Shown piece after piece: positions 46,229-54,554 of a DNA stretch of 64,000 nucleotides. Under the pieces are notes generated by a model. It did not search any database, was not told the origin of the DNA, and saw nothing but the letters and a program-made list of their open reading frames with translations. The stretch lies in contig QHSU01000076.1 of assembly GCA_003220535.1 (NCBI GenBank), positions 1 through 64,000 of the forward strand. The letters run 5' to 3'. A program made the translations under genes and the position numbers. Origin of the DNA: Candidatus Rokuibacteriota bacterium. Lineage in GTDB: Bacteria > Methylomirabilota > Methylomirabilia > Rokubacteriales > CSP1-6. The stretch's first letter is position 1, and each line of letters starts with the position of its first letter.

Positions 46229-48179
46229 GCGCGGCGAGCGCGGTGGACAGCTGCTCCCACTCGCGCATGAGCCACGTCACCTGCTCCTCCGCACGCTTGC
46301 GCTCGGCGGCGGCTTCGCGGACGCGCTCGCCGTTCGCGTAGAGGGCCGGGTCACCGAGCCGCGCGCCGAGCTCCGCGAGTCGAGCCTCGAACGCGTGAAT
46401 CTGTCGCTCGACCTCCTGCAGCCGCCGCCGCAGCTCACGCACGTCCTTCGTCGCCTTCCCGGGGCGCGCGGACGATTCTCTCTTCGCCGCCCGTGATGCC
46501 TGTTCTGGGCGCGCCGGAGCCGGGGAAGCGGAGAGGCGCCGGCCGCCCCGCCTCCCCGGCTCCGGCGCACCCTCGCTGGCGGCGCGGAGTTTCGCGTCGA
46601 GGTAGTCGTCGTAGCTGCCCAGGTAGGTGACAAGCGTGCCGTTCGTGATCTCGACGATGCCGGTGGCGATGCGATTGATGAAGTAGCGATCGTGAGAGAT
46701 GAACACGATGGTGCCGGGAAAGGCGGCGAGCGCCCGCTCGAGCACCTCGCGCGAGGCGAGGTCGAGGTGGTTGGTCGGCTCGTCCAGACAGAGGAACGCC
46801 GCGGGCCGCACGAGCATCTTCGCCAGCGCGACACGCGCCTTCTCGCCACCCGACAGTACCGAGATCTTCTTCTCCACCGCGTCGCCCGAGAAGAGGAACG
46901 TGCCCAGGATCGTCCGGAGCCGCGTCTGTCCGAGCTCCGGCGCCGCGCGCTCCAGCTCCTCCAGGACCGTCAGCGACGGCGTCAGCGCTTCGAGCTGGTG
47001 CTGCGCGTAGTAGTGGACGGCCACGTGGGCGCCGAGCGTGCGCTCGCCCCGATCGAAGGGAAGCACCCCCGCCACGATCCTGAGCAGCGTCGACTTGCCG
47101 GCGCCGTTGGGCCCGACGAGCGCGATGCGCGCGCCCCGCTCGACCTCGAAGTCGACGCTCGCGTAGACGACGTTGTCGCCGTAGGCCTTGTGGACGCCCG
47201 CGAGCGCCGCCACCCGCCGGCCTGTTCGCGGCGGCTGAGGAAAGGCGAAGCGGATCACGCGCGCCTCGCGCTCGACCTCGACGCGTTCCATGCGTTCGAG
47301 CATCTTGACCCGGCTCTGGACCTGCCGAGCTTTGGTCGCCTGATAGCGGAAGCGCTCGATGAACCGCTCGATCTCGGCGACGCGCTTGGCCTGGTTCCGC
47401 GCCTGCGCCTCGAGCAGCTCGCGCCGGGCCTCCCGCTGCACCAGGTACTCGTCGTAGTCGCCGGGATAGACGGCGAGGCCCGACGGCCCGAGCTCGGCGA
47501 TCGACGTGACCATGCGGTTGAGGAAATAGCGGTCGTGCGACACGAGGACGACCGTGCCTTCGTAGTCGGCGAGGAACGCCTCGAGCCACTCGAGGGACTC
47601 AATGTCGAGGTGGTTGGTCGGTTCGTCGAGCAGCAGGAGCGACGGGCGCTGGAGCAAGAGCCGCGCGAGCGCGGCGCGCATCCGCCAGCCGCCCGAGAAC
47701 TCGGTGAGCGGGCGCGGGAAATCCGCGGAGCGGAACCCGAGGCCGCCCAGGATCGCCTTCGCCTCGGTCTCGAGCCGGTAACCGCCGAGCGCCTCGAACC
47801 GGTGCTGGAGATCTCCGTAGCGCGCCGTCAAGGCGTCGCTCTCGGCCCCGCCCGTCGCCGCGAGCCGCCCGGCGACCCCTTCCATCTCGCGCTCGAGCCG
47901 CCAGACGTCGTCGAAGCCGGCGAGCGCCTCGACGAGGACCGAGCCCGCCGGGTGTCCAGCCGCTTCCTGCGGAAGATAGCCGACCGTGGTCTCGCGCGGC
48001 CGGGTGATGCGCCCGTCGTCCGGGTCCTCGACCCCGGCCAGGAGCCGGCAGAGCGTCGTCTTCCCCGCCCCGTTGGGCCCGACCAGACCGATGCGCTCGT
48101 GTGCCGGGATCCGCCACGACAAGTCGCGGAGGATCGGCTGTCCCGCATAGCCCTTCGCAATCCCCTCGAGCTGGATCAT
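46221..48179 (-). CDS. ABC-F family ATPase
   Basis: 652 aa with two ATP-binding cassettes and no membrane part. Walker A is GPNGAGKTT (first) and GPNGAGKST (second), with signature FSGGWRMR and LSGGEKAR, and both Walker B as LLDEPTNHLD or CLDEPTNHLD. A linker (P-site tRNA interaction motif region, about residues 240-320) and a basic C-terminal coiled coil (RELRRRLQEVERQIHAFEARL) are present. This resembles the Uup/YheS subgroup, which resolves stalled ribosomes. Substrate antibiotic resistance cannot be inferred. Confidence 0.92.
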   Translation of the reverse strand: MIQLEGIAKGYAGQPILRDLSWRIPAHERIGLVGPNGAGKTTLCRLLAGVEDPDDGRITRPRETTVGYLPQEAAGHPAGSVLVEALAGFDDVWRLEREMEGVAGRLAATGGAESDALTARYGDLQHRFEALGGYRLETEAKAILGGLGFRSADFPRPLTEFSGGWRMRAALARLLLQRPSLLLLDEPTNHLDIESLEWLEAFLADYEGTVVLVSHDRYFLNRMVTSIAELGPSGLAVYPGDYDEYLVQREARRELLEAQARNQAKRVAEIERFIERFRYQATKARQVQSRVKMLERMERVEVEREARVIRFAFPQPPRTGRRVAALAGVHKAYGDNVVYASVDFEVERGARIALVGPNGAGKSTLLRIVAGVLPFDRGERTLGAHVAVHYYAQHQLEALTPSLTVLEELERAAPELGQTRLRTILGTFLFSGDAVEKKISVLSGGEKARVALAKMLVRPAAFLCLDEPTNHLDLASREVLERALAAFPGTIVFISHDRYFINRIATGIVEITNGTLVTYLGSYDDYLDAKLRAASEGAPEPGRRGGRRLSASPAPARPEQASRAAKRESSARPGKATKDVRELRRRLQEVERQIHAFEARLAELGARLGDPALYANGERVREAAAERKRAEEQVTWLMREWEQLSTALAAHE

Positions 48180-48210
48180 GCGCGCGCGGGGGCCCGGGGA
48201 TAGATCGCGC

Positions 48211-48603
48211 TCATCCCATGCTCTGGATCTTCTCGGGGAGGATCCTGACGATGACGCGCACCTCCCCGGGCCGGCGGTGCGCGTATCGGTCCTGGCCCGT
48301 GTACTTCTTGGCCAGCGCGTCGATGTGCTCGTCGGCGCCCTTCTCCGTCATCTCGACGACCCGTCCGCGGACCTGGAGGTAGCGGTAGGGGTTGTCCGGA
48401 TCCTGGATCGAGAGCGCGACCTTCGGGTTCCGCTGGAGGTTCTTGTCCTTCACCCGTCCCCGGGCGGTGTTGAAGCGCACGTGCGTGCCGTCGTAGTCCA
48501 CCCAGACCGGGGTCACCTGCGGGGTGCCGTCGCGGCCGAGGGTCGCGACATGGGCGAACGCCTTTTTCGCGAACAGGTCACGATAGCTCTCGGGAATGGG
48601 CAT
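48211..48603 (-). CDS. PPOX-class F420/FMN-dependent split-barrel protein
   Basis: 130 aa, split beta-barrel. FAHVATLGRDGTPQVTPVWVD and VRFNTARGRVKDKNLQRNP are the pattern of TIGR03618-type F420-dependent proteins, with KVALSIQDPDNPYRYLQVRG after. Likely binds F420 or FMN and reduces small substrates. It suggests that the host makes or salvages F420. Confidence 0.88.
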   Translation of the reverse strand: MPIPESYRDLFAKKAFAHVATLGRDGTPQVTPVWVDYDGTHVRFNTARGRVKDKNLQRNPKVALSIQDPDNPYRYLQVRGRVVEMTEKGADEHIDALAKKYTGQDRYAHRRPGEVRVIVRILPEKIQSMG

Positions 48604-48617
48604 GTGCAGTCCTCCAA

Positions 48618-49124
48618 TCAACCCTTGGTCGTCGTCAGCTCTGCGGCGCGGGCGTCGGCCATGGCGCGCAGGGCGAACAGCATCCGGACCACGCACTGCT
48701 GGACGAGGAGCGCGTCTTGCGTGAACGGATCCGCGAGCCACTCACGGGCCCACCCTGGCTTCTCGGCCGAGAACCCGAGCGTGGGCGAGAGCGCTCCGAG
48801 CCGCAGCAGCAGGTCGTCGGGCGGCAGCCCCGAGGCGCGCAGCCGCGCCACGACGGCCGCGCGGACCGCCGCGTTCCAGATCCCCGTGAGTCCCTCGATC
48901 AGCGCGGCGTAGCACGTCAGCTCCTTCCGGTCGTCGAACTGCTTGAGCACTGCCGGGACCAGTGGATTCACGGCGGCGTCGCCCTCCTCGTCGACACCGA
49001 AGAGGGGGCCGATCACCGGATCCGTCTGCGGCTGCGAGAGGCGCTCGAGAAGCTCCACGGCCGCCGCCGCCGGCACCGCCGGCAACGTGGCCAAACGCTC
49101 GAGGAGCGGCGCGTCACCGGCCAT
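48618..49124 (-). CDS. Helical protein of unknown function
   Basis: 168 aa. It is rich in Ala and Leu with amphipathic helices (VELLERLSQPQ, ALIEGLTGIWNAAVRAAVVARL, VQQCVVRMLFALRAMADARAAEL). No motif is recognised. It lies 3 bases after the MFS stop on the same strand and may belong to the transporter operon. Confidence 0.6.
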   Translation of the reverse strand: MAGDAPLLERLATLPAVPAAAAVELLERLSQPQTDPVIGPLFGVDEEGDAAVNPLVPAVLKQFDDRKELTCYAALIEGLTGIWNAAVRAAVVARLRASGLPPDDLLLRLGALSPTLGFSAEKPGWAREWLADPFTQDALLVQQCVVRMLFALRAMADARAAELTTTKG

Positions 49125-49127
49125 GAC

Positions 49128-50543
49128 TCATCCTCCCACACGCGTCGGCTCGCCGCGCATTTCGGCCCGCGCCAGGTCCTGGGCCCGTCCCGACGGCACC
49201 AGGAGCGTCGCGCCGAGCGCCGCGACACACACGGCCCCGCCGACCACGAAGACGCCGTGCAGCGCCTCGACCATCGGCAGGCCTGCGTGGAGACGCTGCG
49301 ACATCACGGTGCCCATGATCGAGAGGCCCAGCGCGCCGCCGATGGACATGAAGAACTGGGTCATGGAGGTCGCGGCGCCGAGATCGCTCCGCGTCACCGC
49401 GCTCTGCACGGCGATCAGCATCGGCACGACGACCAGCCCCATCCCCACACCGGCCAGCAGCACGTCCCAGACGGCGGCGCCCGGCGTGAGCGTGACCGAC
49501 CACCGCGCGAAGAGCAGGAACGCTCCGGTGAGGCAGGCCATGCCGGCCAGCACGACGCTCCGGTAGCTGATGCGCAGGACCAGCCGCGCGCTCAGGACCG
49601 ATGTCACCACCCAGCCGAGGACGAACGGCGTGAGGACGAGGCCTGCGCCCGTCGCCGTGGCGCCCGTCACCGATTGGAGAAACAGCGGAACGAAGGAGAG
49701 CGCACCGAACATCGCCGTGCCGACGAGGAACCGGGTGACGACGGCGGCGACGATCATCCGACTCTTGAACAGCCGCAGCGGGACGATCGGATCGGCCGCC
49801 CGCTGCTCAATCGCGACGAACGCGACGAGCCCGATTGCGCCGAGGACCAGGAGCGCCACCACGTCGATCCGCGACCAGGACCCCGCGCGGCCGGCCTCGA
49901 CGATGCCGAGCAGGAGCGCCGAGACGCCGGCCGCGAACAGCGCCACGCCGGCCCAGTCCACGACGGGGCGGCGGGCCGGGCGCGGCAGTCCGGTCAACGC
50001 CGTCGCGATCACCGCGATCGCAATCGCGCCGAACGGCAGGTTGATGTAGAACACCCAGCGCCAGGAGACGTGGTCGGTGAGCAGCCCGCCGACCCACGGG
50101 CCGATGAGCGAGGCCACGCCCCACACGCTCGAGATGTACCCCTGCATCTTCGCCCGTCGCTCGAGACCGAACAGCTCGGCGATGATGGTGTAGCCGAGGG
50201 TCATCAATGCGCCGGCACCGAGGCCCTGCACCATGCGGAACACGATCAGCTGCACCATGTCCTGCGCCGCGCCCGACAACGCCGAGCCGGCCAGGAAGAT
50301 CGTGAGGCCGGCCAGATAGACCGGCCGCCGCCCGTACAGATCGGAGAAGCGGCCCCAGAGCGGCATCGTCACCGTCTGGGTGAGCAGGAATCCAGAGAAG
50401 ACCCACGAGTAGATCCGGATGCCGCCGAGGTGCGTCACGACCGTTGGCATCGCGGTCGCGACCACCGTCGACTCGATCGCCGCGAGGAAGATGGACAGCA
50501 TGATCCCGAAGAAGACCCACCGCTTCCGGGTTTCGTCGTTCAT
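49128..50543 (-). CDS. MFS multidrug transporter (DHA2, EmrB/QacA-like)
   Basis: 471 aa with about 14 predicted helices. Motif A is WGRFSDLYGRRPVYLAG, and motif C region GPWVGGLLTDHVSWRWVFYINLPFG is typical of DHA2 antiporters. IESTVVATAMPTV marks helix 1. It exports hydrophobic or cationic compounds using the proton gradient. I start at the ATG at 50543; the upstream frame adds a Cys/Ala-rich stretch that belongs to the neighbouring region. Confidence 0.9.
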   Translation of the reverse strand: MNDETRKRWVFFGIMLSIFLAAIESTVVATAMPTVVTHLGGIRIYSWVFSGFLLTQTVTMPLWGRFSDLYGRRPVYLAGLTIFLAGSALSGAAQDMVQLIVFRMVQGLGAGALMTLGYTIIAELFGLERRAKMQGYISSVWGVASLIGPWVGGLLTDHVSWRWVFYINLPFGAIAIAVIATALTGLPRPARRPVVDWAGVALFAAGVSALLLGIVEAGRAGSWSRIDVVALLVLGAIGLVAFVAIEQRAADPIVPLRLFKSRMIVAAVVTRFLVGTAMFGALSFVPLFLQSVTGATATGAGLVLTPFVLGWVVTSVLSARLVLRISYRSVVLAGMACLTGAFLLFARWSVTLTPGAAVWDVLLAGVGMGLVVVPMLIAVQSAVTRSDLGAATSMTQFFMSIGGALGLSIMGTVMSQRLHAGLPMVEALHGVFVVGGAVCVAALGATLLVPSGRAQDLARAEMRGEPTRVGG

Positions 50544-50550
50544 ACAGCCA

Positions 50551-50877
50551 TCAGTGGCCGCCGGTGCAACCGGCGCAGCGGCACAACGCGCGCAGGTCGG
50601 CATAAGGATAGAGGCTCGCGTGCCGGTCGAGCCACGTCACGCGGAGCCCCTCGTCCGTCCTCTTGATCTCTTCGGGCCACGTCATCTCGGATGCGAGCGC
50701 CTCGAGTGCGCCGCACTGGCCGCACGCGCAGTCGTGCCGGAGGCGATCGAACGGGTAGATGGACCCGTGGCCGTCGGCCCAGTCCACGCCGAGCGCGTAG
50801 CGGCCGACGAGGTGCACGTCCTTCGGGACGCCCGGATCGGGCTGGCCGAGGATCTTCAGACCGACCGTCTTCTTCAC
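50551..50877 (-). CDS. DUF971-type protein with two half-repeats
   Basis: 108 aa from the GTG at 50877, which overlaps the glycosylase stop (GTGA). Two similar segments occur: ALGVDWADGHGSIYPFDRLR followed by HDCACGQC, and VTWLDRHASLYPYADLRALC followed by RCAGC. DUF971 domains occur in Fe-S maturation-related proteins and in gamma-butyrobetaine hydroxylases. The CxCxxC clusters suggest metal or Fe-S binding. Function inferred only. Confidence 0.75.
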   Translation of the reverse strand: MKKTVGLKILGQPDPGVPKDVHLVGRYALGVDWADGHGSIYPFDRLRHDCACGQCGALEALASEMTWPEEIKRTDEGLRVTWLDRHASLYPYADLRALCRCAGCTGGH

Positions 50878-51791
50878 GTGCCTCCGCCGACGGTGGGGCG
50901 CTCCAGGCGCATCCCCGCCAGGAGATAGTGCACGGCGAGGTTCTGGTACTGGCCCCACGCGCACGCGCGACCGCGAACGGCCTTCTCGCTCAGCGGCCGG
51001 CCGTGGCCGTAGTAATGGTCGAAGGCCTTGCGGACGGCGAGGTCGCCGGCCGGGCAGACATCCCCGCGGCCGAGACAGCGAGCGAGAAACCAATCCGCGG
51101 TCCAGCGGCCGAGGCCGCGGAGCGCCGTGAGCCGCTCGATCACCATCGGTGACGGAGCCGCGCAGACTGCATCGAGGTCGAGGGTGCCCGCGACGACGGC
51201 ACGGGCCAGGTCACGGATGTACTCGGCCTTGCGCGTCGAGTACTTGAGCGCCCGCAGCTCGCGCAGGCGCGTCGTCGCGAGCCGAGCGGCCTCGGGGAAC
51301 GCCCACACGGTCTCGCGACCGACCCGCACGGGCGTCCCGTACCGGCGCACGAGACGCGCCCGGCACGCGAAGGCGAACGAGAGGTTGATCTGCTGGGCCG
51401 TAATCGACCCGACCAGCATTTCGAACGGCGCCGGCGCCAGCGTCGGGCGTAGGCCGTAGAGCGGCTCGACCAGTGACGCGAGCGGGGGATCGGCCTTCGT
51501 CATCCGGTAGAAGCCGACGAGGTCGTGATCGAGTCCGAGGATGCGGCGGACCTCCACGACCGCGGCCGCGCCGACGGCGGCGTCGACGCCCGGCACGCGG
51601 ACTGTGATCCGCGTGTCGTCCACGGGGCCGCTCCACCGTACGTCGTACGGCACGAGCCGGCGGCCGAATCGCAGCACGCGCCGGAAGACGTCGCCCACGA
51701 CCTGGTTCGTCGGATCCTCTCCCCACAGGTGGTAGCGCGCGAGCGTCCCGCGGGCGTCCAGCGGGCCGTCCGGAGCCAGAACGATCTTCAT
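50874..51791 (-). CDS. DNA-3-methyladenine glycosylase II-like (AlkA/HhH-GPD)
   Basis: 305 aa. An N-terminal AlkA-like domain precedes the HhH-GPD fold with ILVGSITAQQINLSFA-type helix (seen as MLVGSITAQQINLSFAFA). The hairpin and catalytic Asp follow in LRGLGRWTADWFLARCLGRG, then VCPAGDLAVRKAF. It excises alkylated purines. It is coupled to the DUF971 gene downstream. Confidence 0.86.
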   Translation of the reverse strand: MKIVLAPDGPLDARGTLARYHLWGEDPTNQVVGDVFRRVLRFGRRLVPYDVRWSGPVDDTRITVRVPGVDAAVGAAAVVEVRRILGLDHDLVGFYRMTKADPPLASLVEPLYGLRPTLAPAPFEMLVGSITAQQINLSFAFACRARLVRRYGTPVRVGRETVWAFPEAARLATTRLRELRALKYSTRKAEYIRDLARAVVAGTLDLDAVCAAPSPMVIERLTALRGLGRWTADWFLARCLGRGDVCPAGDLAVRKAFDHYYGHGRPLSEKAVRGRACAWGQYQNLAVHYLLAGMRLERPTVGGGT

Positions 51792-51904
51792 CGGGTGACC
51801 ACGCGGCTTCCGAGTGTACCAGAGAGTTGCTCGCCCCCCGCGTGTCGACTACGCTAGGCGACCGTGGGCGTCGCGCTCCGGCGCGACGGTGAGGATCTGG
51901 GACG

Positions 51905-52684
51905 ATGGAGCTCGTCTACCACGGCTGGTCTTGCTTCACGCTCGCCACGGCGCGCGGCCGCACGCTCGTCTTCGATCCGAACTGGACGAACCCGTTCGGT
52001 CGGCCGCACGGGGGGCCTGCCTCGTTCGCCGACGCCGATCTGTGTCTGGTGACCCACGGCCACTTCGACCACATCCAGGACGTGCCGGCGCTCATGAAGG
52101 CCTCCCGCATGGCGCTCGTCGCCTCGCCCGAGGTCTGCCGTTTCCTGCGCGAGACCCACGGGCTCCCGGCGGACCGGATGCGAGCGCTCGAGATGGACGA
52201 GGCCATCGAGTGGAACGGGCTCACCGTGACGACGTTCGAGTGGGATCACCGCATAGTCGACACCGCCACGATGTTCGCGGCGCGGCCCGAGGCGAAGGCG
52301 ATGCTCTCGGGACTCTACCTCGGCAACCCCTACGACGCGCGGCGGATGGGCTTCACGATCCTCCTCGAGGACGGCCGCCGCCTGACGTACTACTGCGAAG
52401 GGTTCAACGACCAGACCCGCTTCGACCGCGTCCGCGTCGTCGCCGAGCGCGACCGGCCCGACGTCGTCGTGGCGGGCGCCCAGCTCGACTATCCCCGGCA
52501 GGTCGCGGCGGCGGCGGCGATCCTCCGCCCGCGCCGCCTCGTGCTCTTCCACCCGCACACCGACTACTTCGACTTCATCGGCCTGGCTTCGCGGTCGCCC
52601 GCCGAGTTCATCACCGCGGTGCGGGACGTCGCGCCGACGGTGGAGGTCGACGCGGTCGCGCCGGGGCACCGCCTCACGCTCTGA
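51905..52684 (+). CDS. Metallo-beta-lactamase-fold hydrolase
   Basis: 259 aa. Zn ligands lie in VTHGHFDHIQDV, with downstream His/Asp in FEWDHRIVD and LFHPHTDYFDF. It begins MELVYHGWSCFTL, like UPF0173/UlaG-type proteins. Hydrolytic substrate unknown. It is a single plus-strand gene with 113 bases to the divergent glycosylase gene. Confidence 0.82.
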   Translation: MELVYHGWSCFTLATARGRTLVFDPNWTNPFGRPHGGPASFADADLCLVTHGHFDHIQDVPALMKASRMALVASPEVCRFLRETHGLPADRMRALEMDEAIEWNGLTVTTFEWDHRIVDTATMFAARPEAKAMLSGLYLGNPYDARRMGFTILLEDGRRLTYYCEGFNDQTRFDRVRVVAERDRPDVVVAGAQLDYPRQVAAAAAILRPRRLVLFHPHTDYFDFIGLASRSPAEFITAVRDVAPTVEVDAVAPGHRLTL

Positions 52685-52697
52685 GCGGGACGCGGCC

Positions 52698-54530
52698 TCA
52701 GTGCCGGAGGTGGTAAGGAACGTCGGTGACGATGACGTTCTTGCGGAAGAGCATCGCGCCCTTGATGAGGAACGCCGTCTGGTTGTGGAGCCCGAGCTGC
52801 CACCAGCGGGCCGGGATGAACTCGGGCAGCACGATCGTGACCACGTGGTTCTCGCCCTGCCGCTGCAGGTGGTCGATATACTCGGTGAGCGGGCCGAGCA
52901 ACGACCGGTAGGGCGAGGTCAGCACGATCAGCGGCACCCCCATCCCGTACTTGCCCCACTTCTCCTCGAGCCGCCGCGTGCGCTCGGGATCGGTCTCGAC
53001 GAAGACGGCCTTGGCGTTGGGCGAGAGCGTCTGCGCGTACTGGATCGCCCTGATCACGCCGCGGTGGATGTCCCCGACCAGGACGAGCACCGTGTTGGTC
53101 ATCGGCGGCGGCGGCGAGAAGGCGTCGAGCGAGAGCTGCCGCGCCACCTCCTCGTAGTGGCGGTGCACCAGGACGAACACGGCAACCAGCGTCGGGATCA
53201 GCAGGACGACGATCCACGCGCCGTGCGTGAACTTCGTCGCGGCGATCGTGAGCATCACCAGGCCCGTCACGAGCGCGCCGAGCGCGTTGAGCCACGCGCG
53301 CCACCACCACCCTTCCTCCCGGAGGCGGAACCAGCGCCGCACCATGCTCGCCTGCGAGAGCGTGAAGGAGAGGAAGACGCCTACCGCGTAGAGCGGGATC
53401 AGCGCGTGGGTGTCGCCCCCGAAGATGACCAGCAGCAGCGCGGCGAGCCCTCCCAGGATGAGGATCCCGTTGGAGAACACCAGCCGGTCGCCCTGCGTCG
53501 CGAACTGGCGCGGGATGAAGCGGTCGCGCGCGAGGAAAAACGACAGCCGCGGGAAGTCGGCGAAGGAGGTGTTGGCGGCCAGCAGGAGGATCAGCATCGT
53601 GACCGCCTGGATCTCGAAGTAGAGCGCGCCGCCGCCGAAGACGTGGCGCGCGAGCTGCGAGACCACCGTCTCCTCGTGGCGCGGCGTGATGCCGAAGTCG
53701 TACGCGAGGAAGGTGATGCCGAGGAAGAGCACGATCAAGATAAGGCCGAGCCACGTCAGCACGATCCGCGCGTTGTGCGCTTCGGGCGGTTTGAACGCGG
53801 GGACGCCGTCGGACACGGCCTCGACGCCGGTGAGCGCCGTGCAGCCCGAGGAGAACGCGCGGAGGAACAGGAAGAGGCCGACGCCCTCGAACCCGGGCGC
53901 GTGCCGCTGATAGGGCGCCTCGGGAAGGAAGTTCAGGATCGCGCCCAGGCCGCCGTAGAGGATCAGGAGGCCGAAGCTGCCGATGAAGAGGTACGTCGGC
54001 GCGGCAAAGAGCTTGCCCGACTCTCGGATGCCCCGGAGGTTCGCGACGGCGACGCCCACGACCGCGGCGACGCAGAGCCACGACCGGTACGAGAAGAGCG
54101 TCGGGACGGCCGAGGTCAACGCGGCGACTCCGGCCGCCACGCTCACCGCCACCGTGAGCACGTAATCGATCAGGAGCGCCGCGCCGGCGACCAGCCCGGC
54201 GGGCACACCCAGGTTGTCTTTGCTCACGATGTAGGCACCGCCGCCCTGCGGGTAGGCACGAATCGTCTGCCGGTACGAGCTGACCACGATCGCGATCAGC
54301 ACCGCGATCGCGATACCGATCGGAATCGAATAGCTCAGGGCGGCCGTGCCCGCCAGGATCAACACCAGCAAGATTTCTTCGGTCGCGTACGCGACGGAGG
54401 AGAGCGCGTCGGAAGCGAAGACCGCGAGCGCCGTCGCCTTTCCGAGTCGTTCGTGACGCGACTGCGCGGTGGGGAGCGGGGTGCCGAGGAAGAGACGCTT
54501 CAGCCGACTCAGACGCACAGGGCCCATCAT
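52698..54530 (-). CDS. APC-superfamily permease, KimA-like
   Basis: 610 aa with about 12 transmembrane helices and a soluble C-terminal domain. Key segments are FASDALSSVAYATEEILLVL, AYPQGGGAYIVSKDNLG and the C-terminal nucleotide-domain-like VLVLVGDIHRGVIRAIQYA, AKAVFVETDPE and IVLPEFIPARWWQ. Size and layout match KimA (YdaO), a c-di-AMP-inhibited potassium-proton symporter. An amino acid permease is the alternative. It lies 24 bases after the dnaB stop on the same strand. Confidence 0.82.
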   Translation of the reverse strand: MMGPVRLSRLKRLFLGTPLPTAQSRHERLGKATALAVFASDALSSVAYATEEILLVLILAGTAALSYSIPIGIAIAVLIAIVVSSYRQTIRAYPQGGGAYIVSKDNLGVPAGLVAGAALLIDYVLTVAVSVAAGVAALTSAVPTLFSYRSWLCVAAVVGVAVANLRGIRESGKLFAAPTYLFIGSFGLLILYGGLGAILNFLPEAPYQRHAPGFEGVGLFLFLRAFSSGCTALTGVEAVSDGVPAFKPPEAHNARIVLTWLGLILIVLFLGITFLAYDFGITPRHEETVVSQLARHVFGGGALYFEIQAVTMLILLLAANTSFADFPRLSFFLARDRFIPRQFATQGDRLVFSNGILILGGLAALLLVIFGGDTHALIPLYAVGVFLSFTLSQASMVRRWFRLREEGWWWRAWLNALGALVTGLVMLTIAATKFTHGAWIVVLLIPTLVAVFVLVHRHYEEVARQLSLDAFSPPPPMTNTVLVLVGDIHRGVIRAIQYAQTLSPNAKAVFVETDPERTRRLEEKWGKYGMGVPLIVLTSPYRSLLGPLTEYIDHLQRQGENHVVTIVLPEFIPARWWQLGLHNQTAFLIKGAMLFRKNVIVTDVPYHLRH

Positions 54531-54554
54531 ACGACGAGCCGCGAGGGAGCGATC